From: Betaproteobacteria bacterium
GTDB taxonomy: Bacteria > Pseudomonadota > Gammaproteobacteria > Burkholderiales > SG8-39
DNA: 6,064 nt
Assembly (NCBI GenBank): GCA_011391185.1
Contig: JAABRB010000221.1
Span: 1-6,064, forward strand
Direction of reading: 5' to 3'
How positions within the stretch are numbered: position 1 is the stretch's first letter; every line of letters begins with the position of its first letter. Under the pieces are notes generated by a model. It was given only the letters and a program-made list of their open reading frames with translations. It did not search any database and had not been told where the DNA came from. Both the position numbers and the translations under genes were made by a program. Of this stretch, positions 5,084 through 6,064 are shown piece after piece.

Positions 5084-5547
5084 CTAGCGCGCGTCGCCGA
5101 CCCGCTGCGCGTACTGGCTCCGCGCCTGCCCGAACGCCGCCTGGATCCACTCGGCGTCGGCGACGTGGACATAGACCTTCGCCCATCCCACCGGATCCAC
5201 CGCGTAGGCGACCTCGGACGTGCCTTCCACCGGCTCGGCGAGCTTGGGGAAGACTACCTTCAGGTGCGCGGTCGCGATGCACTGCATCGCCTTGCCGCCG
5301 GGCGTCTCGCGCGCGCCGGAGATGCTCACCGACATCTTCAGCGGGCCTTGCACCTCCGGCAGGGCGGCAGCGAGCAGGCCTTGCGCTTCGGAGACCTGCC
5401 GCTGCGCGAGCTCGCCGAGGAGCTGCGCGACCTCGCCCGAGCGGCAACCGGGCCGGTAGAGCGCCTCGAAAGCGGTGATCCCGGCGAGGATGCAGATGCT
5501 GAGGCTCGCGAAGTTGGCGAGGGACGGGCCCCAAACGATAAACGATA
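5084..5547 (-). pseudogene. Membrane-anchored hypothetical protein, 5'-truncated at the IS junction
   Basis: Read on the minus strand, a coherent frame runs from the IS junction to TAG at 5084-5086: VWGPSLANFASLSICILAGI, then TAFEALYRPGC, a charged/Gln-rich helix (EVAQLLGELAQRQVSEAQGL), then a beta-rich domain (PLKMSVSISG, MQCIATAHLKVVFPKL, SEVAYAVDPVGWAKVYVHV) and a closing helix (WIQAAFGQARSQYAQRV). The first part looks like one membrane helix with the rest outside or in the periplasm. No ATG, GTG or TTG is in frame before the GTG at 5353, which would discard the membrane helix. The frame runs unbroken through the 7-bp repeat into the IS end and stops at 5576-5578. The native start was therefore probably lost at the insertion. 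I do not recognise the family. The hydrolase-LuxR gene follows 117 bp downstream on the same strand. Confidence 0.6.
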
Positions 5548-5553
5548 AACGAT
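5533..5553. repeat. 3 x 7-bp tandem repeat at the tip of the right IS copy
   Basis: Three perfect units of aaacgat lie end to end, followed directly by agg. The last unit overlaps the first 6 bp shared by the two IS copies (aacgat, 5548-5553). The left copy has one such unit only (gaacgat, 56-62). A 7-bp period shifts the reading frame at each step, so copy number decides which frame of the neighbouring gene is joined to sequence inside the element. Confidence 0.9.
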
Positions 5554-6064
5554 AGGAAAACGTATCGGGTCGAGTTCACGTCCGTGGCCGGAGCGCGGCT
5601 TCAGGCGATGTCGGGGACGACGTGATACGTGAGCGGCAGGCTCGCATGCGCGGGCCAGGCTTCGAGGGGCACGGGCGGTGCACGCTCCACCGCCTTTGGC
5701 TGCCAGCAGCCCAAGTGCATGAGAATCGCTCGCACCACGACCGGGTCCTCGATCAGGGCGATGACGCGCATCGGGCCTTTGCATTTGGGGCATTCAAGCG
5801 CGTCGAATTCATAGACCTTGCGGATCAGCCGCGCCCAGGCGGCCTTGGCACGCTGCGTGTATCCGCTCAGAGCCTCGGTGATGGTACTGGCGGCGTTGGT
5901 CGAGACGGCAGTCTTGGCCGCCCGCGCCCCGCGGCTGCGGCTCGAGTACCAGCCACAATAACGGACCAACTGTTCGTAGCGGTCGGGGATGTGCTTGCAC
6001 AGCAGCTCCAGCCACTCGGCGCCCGGCATGACCTGGAAATTGCGCTTCAGTCCCAGGTGCATCT
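5548..6064 (-). mobile_element. IS91-family element, right copy (3' portion, runs off the window)
   Basis: Same orientation as the left copy. 5548-5599 matches 57-108 and 5588-5764 matches 268-444, together 217 bp aligned to 388 bp in the left copy, the difference being a 171-bp gap. The tip dyad CGATA/TATCG (5550-5554, 5563-5567) is kept. The transposase continues past the window end, so this copy may be much longer than the left one. The long terminator hairpin after the transposase stop is lost. The base pattern at the tip is GTTT rather than GTTC in element orientation. Confidence 0.8.
5601..6064 (-). CDS. IS91-family transposase, C-terminal part (5' end outside the window)
   Basis: An open frame of about 154 codons from the window edge to TGA at 5601-5603. 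Features of the IS91/IS801 group are PDRYEQLVRYCGWYSSRSRG, then WARLIRKVYEFDALECPKCK with a Cys-x2-Cys pair (5786-5797), then [20 protein letters not shown]. These transposases are rolling-circle HUH/Y2 enzymes; the catalytic His and Tyr motifs would lie beyond the window, so integrity cannot be judged. The usual place for the origin end is just downstream of this stop. The transposase terminator is missing here, so its transcript may read into the truncated membrane gene and the hydrolase-LuxR gene on the same strand. Confidence 0.88.
   Translation of the reverse strand, partial: MHLGLKRNFQVMPGAEWLELLCKHIPDRYEQLVRYCGWYSSRSRGARAAKTAVSTNAASTITEALSGYTQRAKAAWARLIRKVYEFDALECPKCKGPMRVIALIEDPVVVRAILMHLGCWQPKAVERAPPVPLEAWPAHASLPLTYHVVPDIA

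Noticed and set aside
4424..5579. Plus-strand frame of 374 codons and minus-strand frame of 266 codons across the hydrolase-LuxR gene start and the truncated membrane gene
   Set aside because: Low-complexity Arg/Leu/Ala composition and no family pattern; the overlapping minus-strand genes have recognisable domains.
1..6064. CRISPR array, toxin-antitoxin pair or known defence system
   Set aside because: No regularly spaced repeats, no Cas or toxin-like genes; the only tandem repeat is the 3 x 7-bp array at 5533-5553.

Overview
The window is GC-rich, Proteobacteria-like DNA. The base composition, an acyl-CoA catabolic operon fragment and an IS91-type rolling-circle element would suit a beta- or gammaproteobacterium, perhaps Burkholderiales-like, but no marker gene fixes the taxon.

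Layout. Positions 57-444 hold the 3' end of an IS91-family element on the minus strand: element terminus, a strong terminator hairpin, and the last 53 codons of the transposase. At about 445 the element breaks directly into the C-terminal 46 codons of a biotin-dependent acyl-CoA carboxylase beta subunit (+). This is followed with tight spacing by an OsmC-family thiol peroxidase-like gene (592-1056) and an acyl-CoA dehydrogenase (1070-2221). The three look like the distal end of a leucine/isoprenoid-type acyl-CoA degradation operon that has lost its front.

Facing it on the minus strand is a run of five genes, read right to left: a 5'-truncated membrane-anchored protein (5084-5547), an alpha/beta hydrolase fused to a LuxR-type DNA-binding domain with Cys in place of the nucleophilic Ser (3869-4966), a secreted HExxH putative zincin (3136-3690), a small DUF4242 protein (2775-3047) and a GFA/CENP-V-type zinc protein (2289-2729). 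The two gene groups converge at a small dyad near 2244-2262.

From 5548 to the window end the same IS91-type element returns in the same orientation, carrying the last ~154 codons of the transposase. The 5.1 kb between is therefore bracketed by two direct copies of an IS91 3' end, and the genes touching both copies have lost their 5' ends. The right copy differs from the left by a clean 171-bp loss between 12-bp imperfect repeats, which removes the transposase terminator, and by a 3 x 7-bp tandem repeat at its tip. This resembles an IS91/ISCR-type mobilised segment or a site of repeated IS-driven rearrangement. I saw no CRISPR array, tRNA or rRNA. The most notable content is the IS-bracketed architecture, the Cys-nucleophile hydrolase-LuxR fusion and the unassigned HExxH protein.
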